Source of the DNA: Phytobacter palmae
GTDB taxonomy: Bacteria > Pseudomonadota > Gammaproteobacteria > Enterobacterales > Enterobacteriaceae
DNA: 64,000 bases
Reading direction: 5' to 3'
NCBI GenBank assembly: GCA_900112785.1
Contig: FONB01000010.1
Span: forward strand, 176,982 to 240,981
Below are positions 20,083-30,291 of this stretch, one piece after another; positions within the stretch are counted from its first letter, which is position 1; the number at the start of each line of letters is the position of its first letter. The position numbers and the translations under genes are program-made. The notes under the pieces are model-generated. The model searched no databases. It was not told the DNA's origin and saw only the letters and a list, made by a program, of their open reading frames with translations.

Positions 20083-21744
20083 ATGCTCAAAAATATACGT
20101 GTCATCACCGGCATCATCATTGCCTTGTCGGTATTTTGTCTGCTTCAGCTCGTTACCGGCGGACTTTTCTACTCCGCTGTCAATAATGACAGAGTGAATT
20201 TTCAGAATACGGGCATTCTTAGCGCACAGCAGGAAAATCTTGGCGATAGCGTCAATACGCTGATTAAAACACGCGTCACTGTTACCCGCGTGGCGATCCG
20301 TTTTTTAAAAAATCAACGCGATCCGGCATCGCTTGCCAGTATCGATAAACTTCTTACGACTGCCTCTGAATCCCTCAGCAAGGCCGAAGGATACTTTAAC
20401 AACTATAAAAATACCCCTCCCGTGGCAGGTCAGGATGCCGCGTTAGCCAATGAAGTTTCGCAAAACATCACCAAAATGCACGACGTGCTGCAGCAGTCCA
20501 TCACCTTCCTGCGGGCAAATAATTACGAAGCCTATGGCAACCTGGATGCGCAACAGGCGCAGGATGATATGGATGCCAGCTATGCGAAATGGCGCACCGA
20601 AAACAACGCTTTCCTGCAGGCGGCCGCCCGGGAAAACCAGAGCAGCTTTACCAGTATGCAATGGACCCTTGGCGTGATACTGCTGGTGGTGATCGCGGTC
20701 ATGACTGTGATCTGGCTGGGGCTGCAACATCTGCTGCTCAAACCACTGCACAGCGTGATGGGACATATTCGCGCGATTGCCGATGGCGACCTGACACAGC
20801 CGATCTCCGCCGAAGGCCGTAACGAGATGAGCCAACTGGCCAGTGGCCTGCACGAGATGCAATCCTCGCTGGTCAGAACCGTGAGCGCGGTGCGTAACAG
20901 TTCCGATTCGATTTATACCGGTGCGAGCGAAATCTCTACCGGTAATAACGATCTCTCTTCCCGTACTGAACAGCAGGCTGCATCGCTCGAAGAGACTGCC
21001 GCCAGTATGGAACAATTGACCGCGACGGTGAAACAGAACACCGATAACGCCCGCCAGGCTTCAAACCTGGCGAAAAATGCCTCCGACACCGCGGCGCGTG
21101 GCGGTCGCGTGGTAAGCGACGTGGTACGAACCATGAGCGAGATCTCCAGCAGTTCTCAGCAGATTGCCCAGATAACCAGCGTGATTGACGCCATTGCCTT
21201 CCAGACCAATATCCTCGCGCTCAATGCCGCCGTTGAAGCTGCTCGTGCGGGTGAGCAGGGGCGTGGGTTTGCGGTGGTCGCAGGGGAGGTTCGCACACTG
21301 GCGAGTCGCAGCGCGCAGGCTGCAAAAGAGATCAAAACGCTGATAGAGAACTCCGTCAACCGCGTCAATTCCGGCACCTCGCTGGTGGCAGAAGCCGGTA
21401 ATACCATGCAAGAGATCGTCAATGCCGTGACGCGCGTAACCGATATCATGGGCGAAATCGCCTCCGCATCGGACGAGCAGAGCAAAGGCATTGAGCAGGT
21501 GAGCCTCGCGGTATCGCAAATGGACAGCGTAACCCAGCAGAACGCCTCGCTGGTGCAGGAGTCCGCTGCGGCCTCGGCAGCACTGGAAGAGCAAGCTGAA
21601 CAGCTGCGTCAGGCCGTCGCGGTCTTTCGCGTAAATGGTCACAGCACGCTGATGCAAAGCAAACCCGGTAAACCGACCATCGCACCGCGCACGGCCGTTG
21701 TCGCCGCGCCTGCTGTTAGCGACGGCAACTGGGAAACGTTCTAA
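20083..21744 (+). CDS. Methyl-accepting chemotaxis protein, Tsr-like
   Basis: 553 residues: TM1 (about 8-30), periplasmic four-helix ligand domain, TM2 (about 190-212), HAMP (about 213-265) and signalling domain with the hairpin-tip sequence [33 protein letters not shown]. It ends in NWETF, the CheR/CheB docking pentapeptide, so it can serve as a high-abundance receptor. In the ligand domain Arg64, Arg69 and Arg73 align with the Tsr residues that bind the amino acid carboxylate, but the region around Tsr Thr156 reads DAQQAQDD, with Gln in its place. The ligand may be an amino acid other than serine, or a different carboxylate. Start ATG 20083 matches Tsr (MLKNIRV). Confidence 0.9.
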   Translation: MLKNIRVITGIIIALSVFCLLQLVTGGLFYSAVNNDRVNFQNTGILSAQQENLGDSVNTLIKTRVTVTRVAIRFLKNQRDPASLASIDKLLTTASESLSKAEGYFNNYKNTPPVAGQDAALANEVSQNITKMHDVLQQSITFLRANNYEAYGNLDAQQAQDDMDASYAKWRTENNAFLQAAARENQSSFTSMQWTLGVILLVVIAVMTVIWLGLQHLLLKPLHSVMGHIRAIADGDLTQPISAEGRNEMSQLASGLHEMQSSLVRTVSAVRNSSDSIYTGASEISTGNNDLSSRTEQQAASLEETAASMEQLTATVKQNTDNARQASNLAKNASDTAARGGRVVSDVVRTMSEISSSSQQIAQITSVIDAIAFQTNILALNAAVEAARAGEQGRGFAVVAGEVRTLASRSAQAAKEIKTLIENSVNRVNSGTSLVAEAGNTMQEIVNAVTRVTDIMGEIASASDEQSKGIEQVSLAVSQMDSVTQQNASLVQESAAASAALEEQAEQLRQAVAVFRVNGHSTLMQSKPGKPTIAPRTAVVAAPAVSDGNWETF

Positions 21745-21773
21745 CTTGCTCCGGGCCGGATAACCTGGCGTTA

Positions 21774-21799
21774 TTCCCTCTCCTTTAGGGGAGAGGGAA
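21774..21799. repeat. Stem-loop after the Tsr-like gene
   Basis: TTCCCTCTCC pairs with GGGAGAGGGAA around TTTAG. No T run follows, so it resembles the dispersed CCCTCTCC/GGAGAGGG palindromes common between enterobacterial genes more than a classical terminator. It lies between the convergent receptor and LysR genes. Confidence 0.6.
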
Positions 21800-21868
21800 A
21801 TTAACGGCGCCATTGCGTTTTTCTCGCCGCTCTGTGGCGAAGGCAGGCTGAAAACAGCATTCCGCACC

Positions 21869-22756
21869 TCACTCCTGTTTTAAATCCCGCAACACCGTCA
21901 GCAAATGTTGTGTCGACATATCGTTTTCCCCTTCTCGCCACGCTAACCCTAACTCCCGCCACAATGCTGGCTTGAGTGGACGAACCGCGATGCGATCATC
22001 ACGGGATTCTGGCGTACCCGATTCAAGCGGTAACAGCGTGGCGCCATAACCTGCGCCCACGAGACTTTTTATCGCATCGTTGTAATCAAGTTTAATTCGC
22101 GGCGCAGGACGGTGGCCCGTTTTTGCAAACCAATGGTTTGTCAGTTGTGATAAGTGGGTACCAGAACCATTCAGAATTAACGGCTTTTCAATCAGCCATT
22201 GAGGCGACACCACATCCGGTATTTGCCAGTTGGCAGGCAGAAAAGCGACAACCGGATCCCGTCGCCAGGCATCAATCTCCAGGCCATTCCCCCGCAACTG
22301 CGGGAGCGCAACAATACCGATATCAAGTGAACCGGATCTCAGTTGCTCAAGGGTCTGTTGCGAAGTGAGTACGGTAATCTGAACGTCGATATTCGGATGG
22401 AGCTGCGCCAGTTGTTCAATTGCCTGGGGCAGAAGGTTAGCGATAGCCCCCGTAGAGGCGCCCAGTCTGACCTGTCCGGTCAGGCCCTGCGCCTGGCGTG
22501 AAATATCGTCAAGCACATAAGCGGCATCAGCCAGTAACCGACGCGCATGCGTGACCAGCTTTTCGCCAATCGCTGTTGGCCTGACGTTGCCCCGGGTTCG
22601 GGAAAGCAATGTTGCCCCAACCCGATTTTCCAGTTCAGAAATATGCAGGCTGACCGTTGGGGGCGACAAATGCAGCCGTCCGGCTGCCTCATTGAAAGAA
22701 CGGGTATCGGCAATCGTTATCAGTGTGCGTAACTGATCAAGGTTAATCTCACGCAT
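21869..22756 (-). CDS. LysR-family regulator beside a type-2 ArgC
   Basis: About 295 residues. The N-terminal HTH ([50 protein letters not shown]) is typical LysR, followed by an effector-binding domain ([20 protein letters not shown]...). I chose the second of two close ATGs (22756) because GAGG lies 7 bases upstream. It is divergent from the N-acetyl-gamma-glutamyl-phosphate reductase gene, and a dyad in the 110 bp between them fits a LysR operator. It probably controls that gene; the effector is unknown. Confidence 0.85.
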   Translation of the reverse strand: MREINLDQLRTLITIADTRSFNEAAGRLHLSPPTVSLHISELENRVGATLLSRTRGNVRPTAIGEKLVTHARRLLADAAYVLDDISRQAQGLTGQVRLGASTGAIANLLPQAIEQLAQLHPNIDVQITVLTSQQTLEQLRSGSLDIGIVALPQLRGNGLEIDAWRRDPVVAFLPANWQIPDVVSPQWLIEKPLILNGSGTHLSQLTNHWFAKTGHRPAPRIKLDYNDAIKSLVGAGYGATLLPLESGTPESRDDRIAVRPLKPALWRELGLAWREGENDMSTQHLLTVLRDLKQE

Positions 22757-22775
22757 CAACATACCTCAGAAAAAC

Positions 22776-22799
22776 TGAATTTCACGTAAAGATAATTCA
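22776..22799. promoter_or_regulatory. Dyad TGAATT-N12-AATTCA, possible LysR operator
   Basis: A perfect interrupted palindrome with a T-N11-A type core lies between the divergent LysR gene and the argC-like gene, 19 bp from the LysR start and about 67 bp before the argC-like start. Size and position fit a LysR recognition site. Confidence 0.45.
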
Positions 22800-22866
22800 A
22801 CTTTACCCGCACTTAAACCTGGCACAACATCAGTGTCATAAATTCTATCCGCGAGCAGGTATGACA

Positions 22867-23790
22867 ATGACGAACGTTTTTATTGATGGCGAGCAGGGCA
22901 CGACAGGCTTACAGATTCATGACCGACTGCGCGGTCGTTCAGACATTACTCTGATGGCGCTTCCTGTGTCACAACGCAAAGACAGGCGGCTGCGCGCAGA
23001 GATGCTCAACAGCTGCGATATCGCCATACTGTGCTTGCCCGATGAGGCTGCCCGGGAGGCGGCAGCGATGGTGAAAAATCCCCGCGTACGTATTATTGAT
23101 GCCAGTTCAGCCCACCGGGTTACGCCCGGCTGGACATACGGTTTTCCTGAGTTAAGTGCCGACCAGCCCGATCGTATCAGAGCGTCGATGCGCATCACGA
23201 ACCCCGGCTGTTATCCAACGGGGGCGATTGGTCTTCTGTTTCCATTGGTGAATGCCGGACTGTTGCCCGCCGATTACCCTCTGTCGATTCATGCGGTATC
23301 CGGCTATTCGGGCGGGGGAAGGGTAGCGATAGAGCAGTATGAAGGCGAACAGGCCGACGCGGCGCCCGCGTTCCAGGTCTATGGTCTGGGTCTCAGGCAC
23401 AAACATGTTCCGGAGATTGCGCGCTACGCAGGCCTCTCTGTTCCGCCCCTCTTTATGCCCGCTTACGGTGGCTATCGCCAGGGGATTGTATTGAGTGTGC
23501 CGTTACAGCAACGTTTGCTGACCAAAAACGCCAGTGCCTCTGCGATACATGCCTGCCTTACGGAGCATTACTACCATAGCCAACATGTCAGGGTACTGCC
23601 CCAGGTAACAGCAGACGATGCAGAGCGCATCAACCCGGAGCGTCTGAACGGAACTAATGATATGGAGCTTGGTCTGTTTTCCAGTCCTGAAAATGGACAA
23701 CTATTGCTGACAGCTGTCTTCGATAACCTGGGTAAAGGGGCATCGGGCGCTGCCGTGCAAAACCTCAATCTGCTCATCGGCGCCGACTAG
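22867..23790 (+). CDS. N-acetyl-gamma-glutamyl-phosphate reductase, type 2 (ArgC-like)
   Basis: About 307 residues, the length of the short type-2 AGPR family (E. coli ArgC is type 1, 334 residues). An N-terminal NAD(P) fold ([18 protein letters not shown]) is followed by the catalytic Cys in [26 protein letters not shown] and [10 protein letters not shown]. The enzyme reduces N-acetylglutamyl-5-phosphate to the semialdehyde in arginine synthesis. No other arg gene is nearby and a LysR regulator is divergent, so it may serve a dedicated pathway or an N-acylated analogue. Two ATGs are possible (22861, 22867); the second has AGG at a usable distance. Confidence 0.88.
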   Translation: MTNVFIDGEQGTTGLQIHDRLRGRSDITLMALPVSQRKDRRLRAEMLNSCDIAILCLPDEAAREAAAMVKNPRVRIIDASSAHRVTPGWTYGFPELSADQPDRIRASMRITNPGCYPTGAIGLLFPLVNAGLLPADYPLSIHAVSGYSGGGRVAIEQYEGEQADAAPAFQVYGLGLRHKHVPEIARYAGLSVPPLFMPAYGGYRQGIVLSVPLQQRLLTKNASASAIHACLTEHYYHSQHVRVLPQVTADDAERINPERLNGTNDMELGLFSSPENGQLLLTAVFDNLGKGASGAAVQNLNLLIGAD

Positions 23791-23801
23791 TACGCGCTCA
23801 G

Positions 23802-23827
23802 GGGGCCGGGCTTTTACGCCCGGCGCC
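23802..23827 (+). terminator. Stem-loop after the argC-like gene
   Basis: GCCGGGC / GCCCGGC with a TTTTAC loop, 12 bases after the stop. No clear T tract follows, so termination is probable rather than certain. Confidence 0.45.
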
Positions 23828-24033
23828 TGCTCATCATCGGCGGCGAGGCCGATCATGAAGATGGCTCATGTTGTAATGAAATTAAGTCGCTTTTACTCAC
23901 CCGCTGGCTCTGGCATAAATATTCCACATTAACTTATTGATAACATGAAAACTACGAATGAGAAACCAGCGTTCCTGGTAACTTAATGAACAGACACGGT
24001 TTTTCATGTCAGACATCAGGGTGGAAAATCGCG

Positions 24034-25014
24034 ATGAATAAAGAGTTCACATTTACTATTAAGCGCAGTCGATTCGACGAAAATTATAACCCCTCAGCAA
24101 ATACGCGTATTACGACTAATTTTGCCAATCTGGCCAGAGGCGATAACCGTCAGGAAAATCTGCGAAATACGTTAGTGATGATTGATAATCGCTTCAATGC
24201 TCTGGCTTACTGGGATAATCCCGGAAGCGATCGATATTCGGTCGAACTGGAAATTATCTCTGCTGAGATGACAATTGGCTCTGAAGATGATATCGCGTTC
24301 CCGGCCATTGAAATATTGGAAACGCATATTGTTGATAAGAAAACCAACGAACGTATCGCAGGAATTGTCGGAAATAATTTCTCTTCATACGTGCGAGATT
24401 ATGACTTTAGCGTATTGTTATTAGAACATAATAAAGGCCAGACTGAGTTTAGCCTTCCTGACAATTTTGGCGATTTGCATGGCAATATCTTTAAACATTT
24501 CGTTAACTCCAGTGCTTACAAAGCAAATTTCAAAAAATCGCCGGTAATATGCCTGAGCGTGTCAAGCAAAGACACCTATCACCGCACGGGCAATCTACAC
24601 CCTGTACTGGGCATTGAATACCAGCCCAACGGTACGTCGCTGACGGAGCAGTATTTCAACAAAATGGGCCTGCAGGTTCGCTATTTCATGCCGCAAAATA
24701 GCGTTGCGCCGCTGGCCTTTTATTTTTCGGGTGATTTGCTGAGTGATTACACCAGCCTTGAGCTTATCAGCACCATCAGTACGATGGAGACGTTCCAGAA
24801 GATCTATCGCCCAGAAATTTACAATGCTAACTCTGTCGCTGGTCACTATTATCAGCCAGACCTGAATCATCAGGATCACTCATTAACTAAAATCGTATAT
24901 GACCGGGAAGAGCGCAGTCAGTTGGCAATCGAACAGGGCAAATTTACCGAAGAGCACTTTATCAAACCCTACAAGAATATTCTTGAGCAATGGTCCGCAA
25001 ACTTCGCTCTTTAA
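24034..25014 (+). CDS. mesX: DUF1852 protein MesX, partner of MesD
   Basis: 326 residues of the DUF1852 family (MNKEFTFTIKRSRFDENYNPS..., TRITTNFANLARGDNRQENLRNTLVMIDNRFN). No metal or nucleotide motif is recognisable. DUF1852 genes occur next to a short MetE-like gene; in Acinetobacter baylyi this partner (MesX) is needed for MesD to make methionine without methyltetrahydrofolate, with oxygen apparently required. The same pair is present here, 27 bp apart. The start at 24034 fits the family N-terminus; the in-frame extension to 23986 has no ribosome binding site. E. coli lacks this gene, so acquisition by transfer is likely. Confidence 0.85.
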   Translation: MNKEFTFTIKRSRFDENYNPSANTRITTNFANLARGDNRQENLRNTLVMIDNRFNALAYWDNPGSDRYSVELEIISAEMTIGSEDDIAFPAIEILETHIVDKKTNERIAGIVGNNFSSYVRDYDFSVLLLEHNKGQTEFSLPDNFGDLHGNIFKHFVNSSAYKANFKKSPVICLSVSSKDTYHRTGNLHPVLGIEYQPNGTSLTEQYFNKMGLQVRYFMPQNSVAPLAFYFSGDLLSDYTSLELISTISTMETFQKIYRPEIYNANSVAGHYYQPDLNHQDHSLTKIVYDREERSQLAIEQGKFTEEHFIKPYKNILEQWSANFAL

Positions 25015-25041
25015 TTAATCGAAACTAAAAGGTCGTTTATT

Positions 25042-26073
25042 ATGAAAACATTGCTCCCCACGTCAACAGCGGGCAGTTTGCCGAAACCGTCCTGGCTTGC
25101 CGAACCAGAAAAACTGTGGTCACCCTGGAAATTACAAAATGAAGAGTTAATTGAGGGGAAAAAAGATGCCCTGAGTTTATCCCTCTACGATCAACTGCGG
25201 GCAGGGATAGATATCGTCAGCGATGGCGAACAAACGCGCCAGCATTTTGTCACGACGTTTATTGAACACCTCAGCGGCGTTGATTTTGAAAAACGTGAAA
25301 CTGTCAGAATACGTAATCGCTATGATGCGAGCGTGCCGACCGTAGTGGGTGAGGTAGCGCGTCAGCAACCGGTTTTTGTTGAAGATGCCAGATTCTTACG
25401 GCAACTGACTAAACAACCCATTAAATGGGCCCTGCCGGGACCAATGACGATGATCGATACGCTTTATGATGCCCATTACAAAAGCCGCGAAAAACTTGCC
25501 TGGGAATTTGCCAAAATTCTCAATCAGGAAGCAAAAGAATTAGAGGCGGCGGGCGTTGATATTATCCAGTTTGATGAACCTGCCTTTAATGTATTCTTTG
25601 ACGAGGTCAACGACTGGGGAGTTGCCGCCTTAGAAAGGGCCATCGAAGGGCTGAAATGTGAAACGGCGGTACATATTTGTTACGGCTATGGTATTAAAGC
25701 CAACACTGACTGGAAAAAGACGCTGGGCTCTGAGTGGCGGCAATACGAAGAGGCGTTTCCGAAATTGCAGACGTCAAATATCGATATTATCTCGCTGGAA
25801 TGCCACAACTCGCGAGTTCCAATGGAACTGCTGGAACTGATTCGCGGTAAAAAAGTGATGGTGGGGGCGATTGACGTGGCGACATCGGCCATTGAGACAC
25901 CAGAAGAGGTCGCCAGTACGCTGCGCCAGGCCCTCCGGTTTGTTGATGCCGATAAGCTTTATCCTTCGACCAACTGTGGCATGACGCCTTTATCGCGCCG
26001 GGTCGCTAATGGTAAGCTCAACGCGTTAAGCGCAGGTGCGGAAATCATCCGTCGGGAACTTTCGGGCAAATAA
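25042..26073 (+). CDS. mesD: Core-MetE type methionine synthase MesD
   Basis: 343 residues, corresponding to only the C-terminal catalytic barrel of cobalamin-independent methionine synthase (full MetE is about 750). Zinc/homocysteine ligands are in place: His211 and Cys213 in AVHICYGYG, Glu253 in ISLECHN and Cys312 in STNCGMTPL. The N-terminal TAGSLPKPSWLAEPEKLW is typical of core-MetE proteins. The folate-binding N-terminal half is absent. Beside mesX this identifies the MesD family, which methylates homocysteine using a donor other than 5-methyltetrahydrofolate. A4G2-type ribosome binding site (AAAGGTCG) at 25029-25036. Co-transcribed with mesX. Confidence 0.87.
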   Translation: MKTLLPTSTAGSLPKPSWLAEPEKLWSPWKLQNEELIEGKKDALSLSLYDQLRAGIDIVSDGEQTRQHFVTTFIEHLSGVDFEKRETVRIRNRYDASVPTVVGEVARQQPVFVEDARFLRQLTKQPIKWALPGPMTMIDTLYDAHYKSREKLAWEFAKILNQEAKELEAAGVDIIQFDEPAFNVFFDEVNDWGVAALERAIEGLKCETAVHICYGYGIKANTDWKKTLGSEWRQYEEAFPKLQTSNIDIISLECHNSRVPMELLELIRGKKVMVGAIDVATSAIETPEEVASTLRQALRFVDADKLYPSTNCGMTPLSRRVANGKLNALSAGAEIIRRELSGK

Positions 26074-26102
26074 CCTCCCTCGTCAGTGGAAAGTTTAAAA
26101 AA

Positions 26103-26160
26103 CGCAGTCCGGATCAGGTGATGCTATCAAGCGTTCTCTTGCCTGAATAACCGGACTGCG
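26103..26160 (+). terminator. Large hairpin after mesXD
   Basis: CGCAGTCCGG (26103-26112) pairs with CCGGACTGCG (26151-26160), with an inner CAGG/CCTG pair. It lies 30 bases after the mesD stop. There is no T tract, so it may act as an mRNA-stabilising 3' hairpin or a weak terminator. Confidence 0.5.
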
Positions 26161-26437
26161 TATTATCTGAGATAGCCGTCATCATGGATGAAAAACGGTG
26201 ATGGTTTTCCGCCCGCGGCGTAATAATGCAAACAGTTTGTATATAATATATTGCAGCTATGTGCTTGCGACTAAAAAAGCGCTTACTGCAATTTAATTTA
26301 TAGCATGTTATATCCTGGCGATAAAAACGTGTTTTATTTGTGAAATCCCTTCTTAAAATTAATTCGCAGGAGAAGCATTTAACGTTGCTTAAAATAGAGT
26401 AAGCGTGACTTAACTAAAATTTTTGTTGCTACAGATA

Positions 26438-26464
26438 TAAAGGTAAGCACACCGGCGCCGATAA
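26438..26464 (+). promoter_or_regulatory. Sigma-28 (FliA) promoter of the second chemoreceptor
   Basis: TAAAGGTA-N11-GCCGATAA: the -10 half is a full match to the FliA consensus and the spacing is exact. It lies 34 bp before the receptor start. The rest of 26161-26437 is AT-rich and shows no gene. Confidence 0.9.
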
Positions 26465-26498
26465 AAATAACACTGTATATGCGTTGATGAGGCTGAAC

Positions 26499-28037
26499 AT
26501 GACCATTCTTAAGAAACTGACTTTAATATTTGTTTTTTCAATTGTGATAATGATCACTCTTGGTGGGCTAAGCCTGAAAGCGCTCAATAACGCACAAGAC
26601 AGATTTGAATATGTGACAACAAATAGTATGCCGAGTATCAGTAAACTCAGTGAAGCTTTGTTACACAGGGAAGAGGCGCGGCGTCAGATTCTCATGTCAT
26701 TGCTGGTAAATGATAAAGTCGTGTTTGAAAAACATATTGCTACGGCAACCAGCGAGTTAAATAAAGTCAGTAGCATACTGAATGAATATCAATCAAAACT
26801 CGTTTCCGACCCCAATGATGGTGAATTAATTAAAAAAACCATCCGCACGTTTGAAGAATATAAAGTAAAAGTAATGGACATGAAAAATGTCTACGAGCAA
26901 GAGGGGATCGATGCAGCCAGATTAATGGTGTCTGACGGGGGAGCGACGGCCACTGCTTCTGTGGCGCTTAGCGCGGCTATACAGGAAATGTTAGAGTATA
27001 ATTATAAAATAGCTGTTAATTATGCTGAGGAGAACCACAATCAATATCATAATACTGTGTGGTTTCTGAGCATCATCATTATTTCTGCAGTGGTTGTTAT
27101 TGCTCTTTTCTCATGGCAAATCCTGACATATCTGAGAAAAGGGCTACGTACTCTTCAGGAAAGCATGGCAACTATCAGCGATACGCTAAATCTCACCCTT
27201 CGATTAAATATTGATAAGAATGATGAGCTTGGTGTTACGGCAAAAAGTTTTAATGGGCTGGTTGAGAAGATCAGGGGAGTATTATCAAGCGTCAAAGATG
27301 CCAGCAAAGAAGTAGATACCGCTGCGAATGAAATAGCGGTAAGTAACGACGATCTCTCTTCACGAACTGAATCTCAGGCTTCGTCTCTTGAGCAGACGGC
27401 GGCTAGTATGAATGAGCTGTCAGTCACCGTAAATCATAATATGGATAACGCCAAACAGGCGAATGCATATATTGGACAGGTTCAGTCGATGGTGAATGAA
27501 AGTCACCAGGAACTCGGTGCTCTGAAAGGGTCTATTGACGATATTTCCTTATCTTCAAGCAAGATTGCAGAAATTACATCCATCATTGACGGCATCGCTT
27601 TTCAAACCAATATTCTTGCGCTTAATGCGGCCGTGGAGGCTGCTCGTGCCGGTGAGCAGGGCAAAGGGTTCGCCGTGGTGGCAGGGGAAGTGCGTTCGTT
27701 ATCCCAGCGTTCCTCCGTGGCCGCCCGCGATATTCGCGACTTAATTGAAGAGGCGCTGAAAAATATCAACAAAGGCGTCGTATATGCAGCCAGCGTCACA
27801 ACCAAAATGAATAACGCCCTGGGAATGGTGGACGAAACGACACATCTCATTAACCAGGTCAATCATTCTTCCAGCGAGCAGAGCCATGGCATCGAACAGG
27901 TCAATATTGCCGTAAGCCAGATGGAAGGTAACCTGCAGCAAAATGCGGCGATGGTAGAACAGATGGCCACCGCAGCAAACTCGTTAAGTCAGCAGGCCAG
28001 CACGCTCTTACGGGAAGTTGAAGCGTTCCACTTATAA
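26499..28037 (+). CDS. Methyl-accepting chemotaxis protein (4HB sensor)
   Basis: 512 residues: TM1 (about 7-27), periplasmic 4-helix-bundle ligand domain (about 30-185), TM2 (about 186-210), HAMP and signalling domain with [33 protein letters not shown]. It ends LREVEAFHL without an NWETF tail, so adaptation would depend on other receptors, as for Trg and Tap. I prefer the ATG at 26499 because GAGG lies upstream at a usable distance; in-frame starts at 26484/26487 lack a site. The base composition of the ligand domain is more AT-rich than the signalling domain. The ligand is unknown. Confidence 0.88.
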   Translation: MTILKKLTLIFVFSIVIMITLGGLSLKALNNAQDRFEYVTTNSMPSISKLSEALLHREEARRQILMSLLVNDKVVFEKHIATATSELNKVSSILNEYQSKLVSDPNDGELIKKTIRTFEEYKVKVMDMKNVYEQEGIDAARLMVSDGGATATASVALSAAIQEMLEYNYKIAVNYAEENHNQYHNTVWFLSIIIISAVVVIALFSWQILTYLRKGLRTLQESMATISDTLNLTLRLNIDKNDELGVTAKSFNGLVEKIRGVLSSVKDASKEVDTAANEIAVSNDDLSSRTESQASSLEQTAASMNELSVTVNHNMDNAKQANAYIGQVQSMVNESHQELGALKGSIDDISLSSSKIAEITSIIDGIAFQTNILALNAAVEAARAGEQGKGFAVVAGEVRSLSQRSSVAARDIRDLIEEALKNINKGVVYAASVTTKMNNALGMVDETTHLINQVNHSSSEQSHGIEQVNIAVSQMEGNLQQNAAMVEQMATAANSLSQQASTLLREVEAFHL

Positions 28038-28152
28038 GCGGCTGATAAACGATTTATTCCCACAGCAGGCCTGCCGTTATGCTCCAGTCGTGTCAGACAC
28101 CACAGAGACACAGAGCAGGCCAGCTCACCGGATATCAGGCCGTCATGGGTGA

Positions 28153-29118
28153 TTATAAATCAATCACCAGTTCACCGGAGTGGCTACGGGAGCAGCACAG
28201 CGCGACATGTTGCGCGGCGGCGGATTTCTCTACTGCCGATTGCACGGTATCCCGGTGATCGACGACACCACCGAGGACCGGCGTCAGGCAGGCTCCGCAG
28301 ATCCCCATTTCGCAGGAAAGCGGTACTGCCACGCCATTTTCCTGCAGCACCTGCGCAATGCTCTTGTTGGCCGGTACGGGCCATTTCTCACCGCTGGACG
28401 CCAGGGTAATGGTAAATGTCGCTTCATCCTGTGGCGTCGATGTCGGAGTAACGGGCGCGAAGGCTTCGCTATGGATATGCGTCTGCGGCCACCCTTTCTT
28501 CACGGCAGCGTCCCTGACTGCCGTCATAAATCCCACCGGTCCGCAGGTGTAAATACGCTCTTCACCGTCGGGAGTGGAAAGAATAGTCTCCAGCGTCTGG
28601 CGCGGGCTATCCCCCTCAGCAGAACAGTGCACCACGCAAATGCCATGGCTGAGCGGCCGGGAGAGTTCGCGCAAAAATGCGGCCTCTTCCCGCCGTTTGA
28701 CGAAATAGTGCAGTACAAATGGCCTACCTGTGGCCTCCCGTTGCAGCAACATCGCATACAGGGGGGTGATGCCTATCCCGGCCGCCAGCAGCAGAACCGG
28801 ACCATCGTCGCGCAGGGCAAACAGGTTGCGCGGCGCGGAAATCAACAGCTTCTGACCGGGGCGTAGCGTCTGGTGGATATAGCGTGAACCGCCACGCGAA
28901 GCGCTCTCCTGCGCCACACAAATAAGGTAGCTGTCCGCTCTGTTTTCGCCGGTCAGGGAATACTGGCGGATCAGGCCGCAGGGCAGATGGAGATCAATAT
29001 GGGCACCCGGTTCCCAGTCGGGAAGCGCCTCGCCGCTGGCGCTAACCAGCCGCACGGCCAGACTCCTGTCACCCTGACACCACAACCCGTCAACCACCAC
29101 ATTCAGCATCTCGTTCAT
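28153..29118 (-). CDS. hpxE: HpxE, reductase component of the purine Rieske oxygenase
   Basis: 321 residues, PDR/VanB-type oxidoreductase. The N-terminal flavin domain has RQYSLTGE, the NAD domain has LLLAAGIGITPLYAML and YTCGPVGFM, and a C-terminal plant-type 2Fe-2S ferredoxin domain carries CEMGICGAC plus Cys in HVALCCSRS. It passes electrons from NADH to the Rieske oxygenase HpxD. In Klebsiella hpxDE is proposed to act in hypoxanthine oxidation. I chose ATG 29118 because AGGTG lies upstream; a start at 29130 overlapping the hpxD stop (ATGA) is possible. Downstream gene of the hpxD-hpxE operon. Confidence 0.87.
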   Translation of the reverse strand: MNEMLNVVVDGLWCQGDRSLAVRLVSASGEALPDWEPGAHIDLHLPCGLIRQYSLTGENRADSYLICVAQESASRGGSRYIHQTLRPGQKLLISAPRNLFALRDDGPVLLLAAGIGITPLYAMLLQREATGRPFVLHYFVKRREEAAFLRELSRPLSHGICVVHCSAEGDSPRQTLETILSTPDGEERIYTCGPVGFMTAVRDAAVKKGWPQTHIHSEAFAPVTPTSTPQDEATFTITLASSGEKWPVPANKSIAQVLQENGVAVPLSCEMGICGACLTPVLGGVVDHRDTVQSAVEKSAAAQHVALCCSRSHSGELVIDL

Positions 29119-29126
29119 GGTGCACC

Positions 29127-30164
29127 TCATACCAGGAAAAACTCGCCAAAGCCCATTTTTTTCAGGCCCCGGCGATAGGCAATCGAACTTCTGTCTGCCG
29201 GAATATGGGCTTCCAGCGTCAGATCCAGCGGCAGCCTTTCCGGGCGCTGGGTTTCCACCATCAGGCGATCTTCTTCAAATACGCGCAGATTAAAGGCATG
29301 GACATCCTCGACGGGAACATGCAGGTCAAAATTACGCGCAATAGGCGCGAACATGCGGGTTACTCGCGAAGAAACCGGCGATGCGGCATTCATGATCACC
29401 AGCCGCGCCTCGCCGGGAAAATGGATCGTCAGCGTGGCGGTAAAGGGCAGATGCATTTCAAAATGGCGCAGCCACTGAAAGCCATCCGGCGCCTTATGTT
29501 CTGAGCTTGCCGGATAATTGCCTACCGAACTCCAGTAATCGGCGATAAAGCCAAACTCGGTTTCCTGCGGGTTATAATCGGGGACGACCTGATTACTGGC
29601 ATCGGCAAAGGTTGCCGTGTGGATCCAGGCGAAATGGGCAACGTCCAGAAACCCTTCCACTTGCCGTCCGGCAAAACCGTTCACTTCAAAAGCCGGGCAG
29701 TTAATCTGCTGAAAACCTGCGTCATCCCAGTGGGGCATAGCAGGCAGCGGCTGAGGGTTTTGCGCATCAAACGCCAGGCATGTCCAGATCAGACCGTAGC
29801 GCTCTTCAACCGCATAGGTTAACAGATTTAGTTTTGCCGGGACTGCCTGGCCGGGGCTGGAAGGAATGCGGTTGCAGCGCCCATCCTCGCCGAAGCGCAG
29901 CCCGTGGTAGGGGCAGACGATCCCTTCATCGTCGTGAAAACCGAGTGTCAGTGGCACGCCGCGATGCGGGCAGACATCGCGGGCGACCACCACCTGACCT
30001 TTTACCCGGTAAATCACCAGTTGTTCATCAAGCAGGGTGGCTTTTACTGGCGCGGCACCAATGTCGCAGGCGCGGGCGACCGGGTGCCAACATTTTGCCA
30101 GACGCAGCCAGTCCTCCGGTTCGAAGGTGCAATGGGCGGGTGGGGTGGGGAGTGCTGTTTTCAT
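29127..30164 (-). CDS. hpxD: HpxD, Rieske non-heme iron oxygenase
   Basis: 345 residues. The Rieske cluster motif is CPHRG...CPYHGL (Cys-X-His, Cys-X2-His, about residues 65-90), in the order typical of VanA-like oxygenase alpha subunits. The catalytic domain includes EGFLDVAHFAWIHTATFAD, with the Asp/His iron ligands. It belongs with HpxE to a two-component oxygenase assigned to hypoxanthine oxidation in Klebsiella, replacing a molybdenum hydroxylase. AGGAAGG precedes the second ATG (30164), which I prefer to 30170. It is divergent from hpxR. Confidence 0.88.
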   Translation of the reverse strand: MKTALPTPPAHCTFEPEDWLRLAKCWHPVARACDIGAAPVKATLLDEQLVIYRVKGQVVVARDVCPHRGVPLTLGFHDDEGIVCPYHGLRFGEDGRCNRIPSSPGQAVPAKLNLLTYAVEERYGLIWTCLAFDAQNPQPLPAMPHWDDAGFQQINCPAFEVNGFAGRQVEGFLDVAHFAWIHTATFADASNQVVPDYNPQETEFGFIADYWSSVGNYPASSEHKAPDGFQWLRHFEMHLPFTATLTIHFPGEARLVIMNAASPVSSRVTRMFAPIARNFDLHVPVEDVHAFNLRVFEEDRLMVETQRPERLPLDLTLEAHIPADRSSIAYRRGLKKMGFGEFFLV

Positions 30165-30291
30165 GGTCATCCTTCCTGCTCACGGAAAAGCAATTGTTTA
30201 ATTGTTGTAACTTTATTGTTGTCATATTAGGGTGTGCACATCCATCACCATTAATTCACTGCCCCGTTGCAAAAAAGTGTACAGGTGCTGC

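Noticed and set aside
23985..24024. MetJ-type boxes (AGACACGG, AGACATCA) upstream of mesX
   Set aside because: The two octamers are imperfect and not adjacent in phase as MetJ requires, so I do not call an operator.
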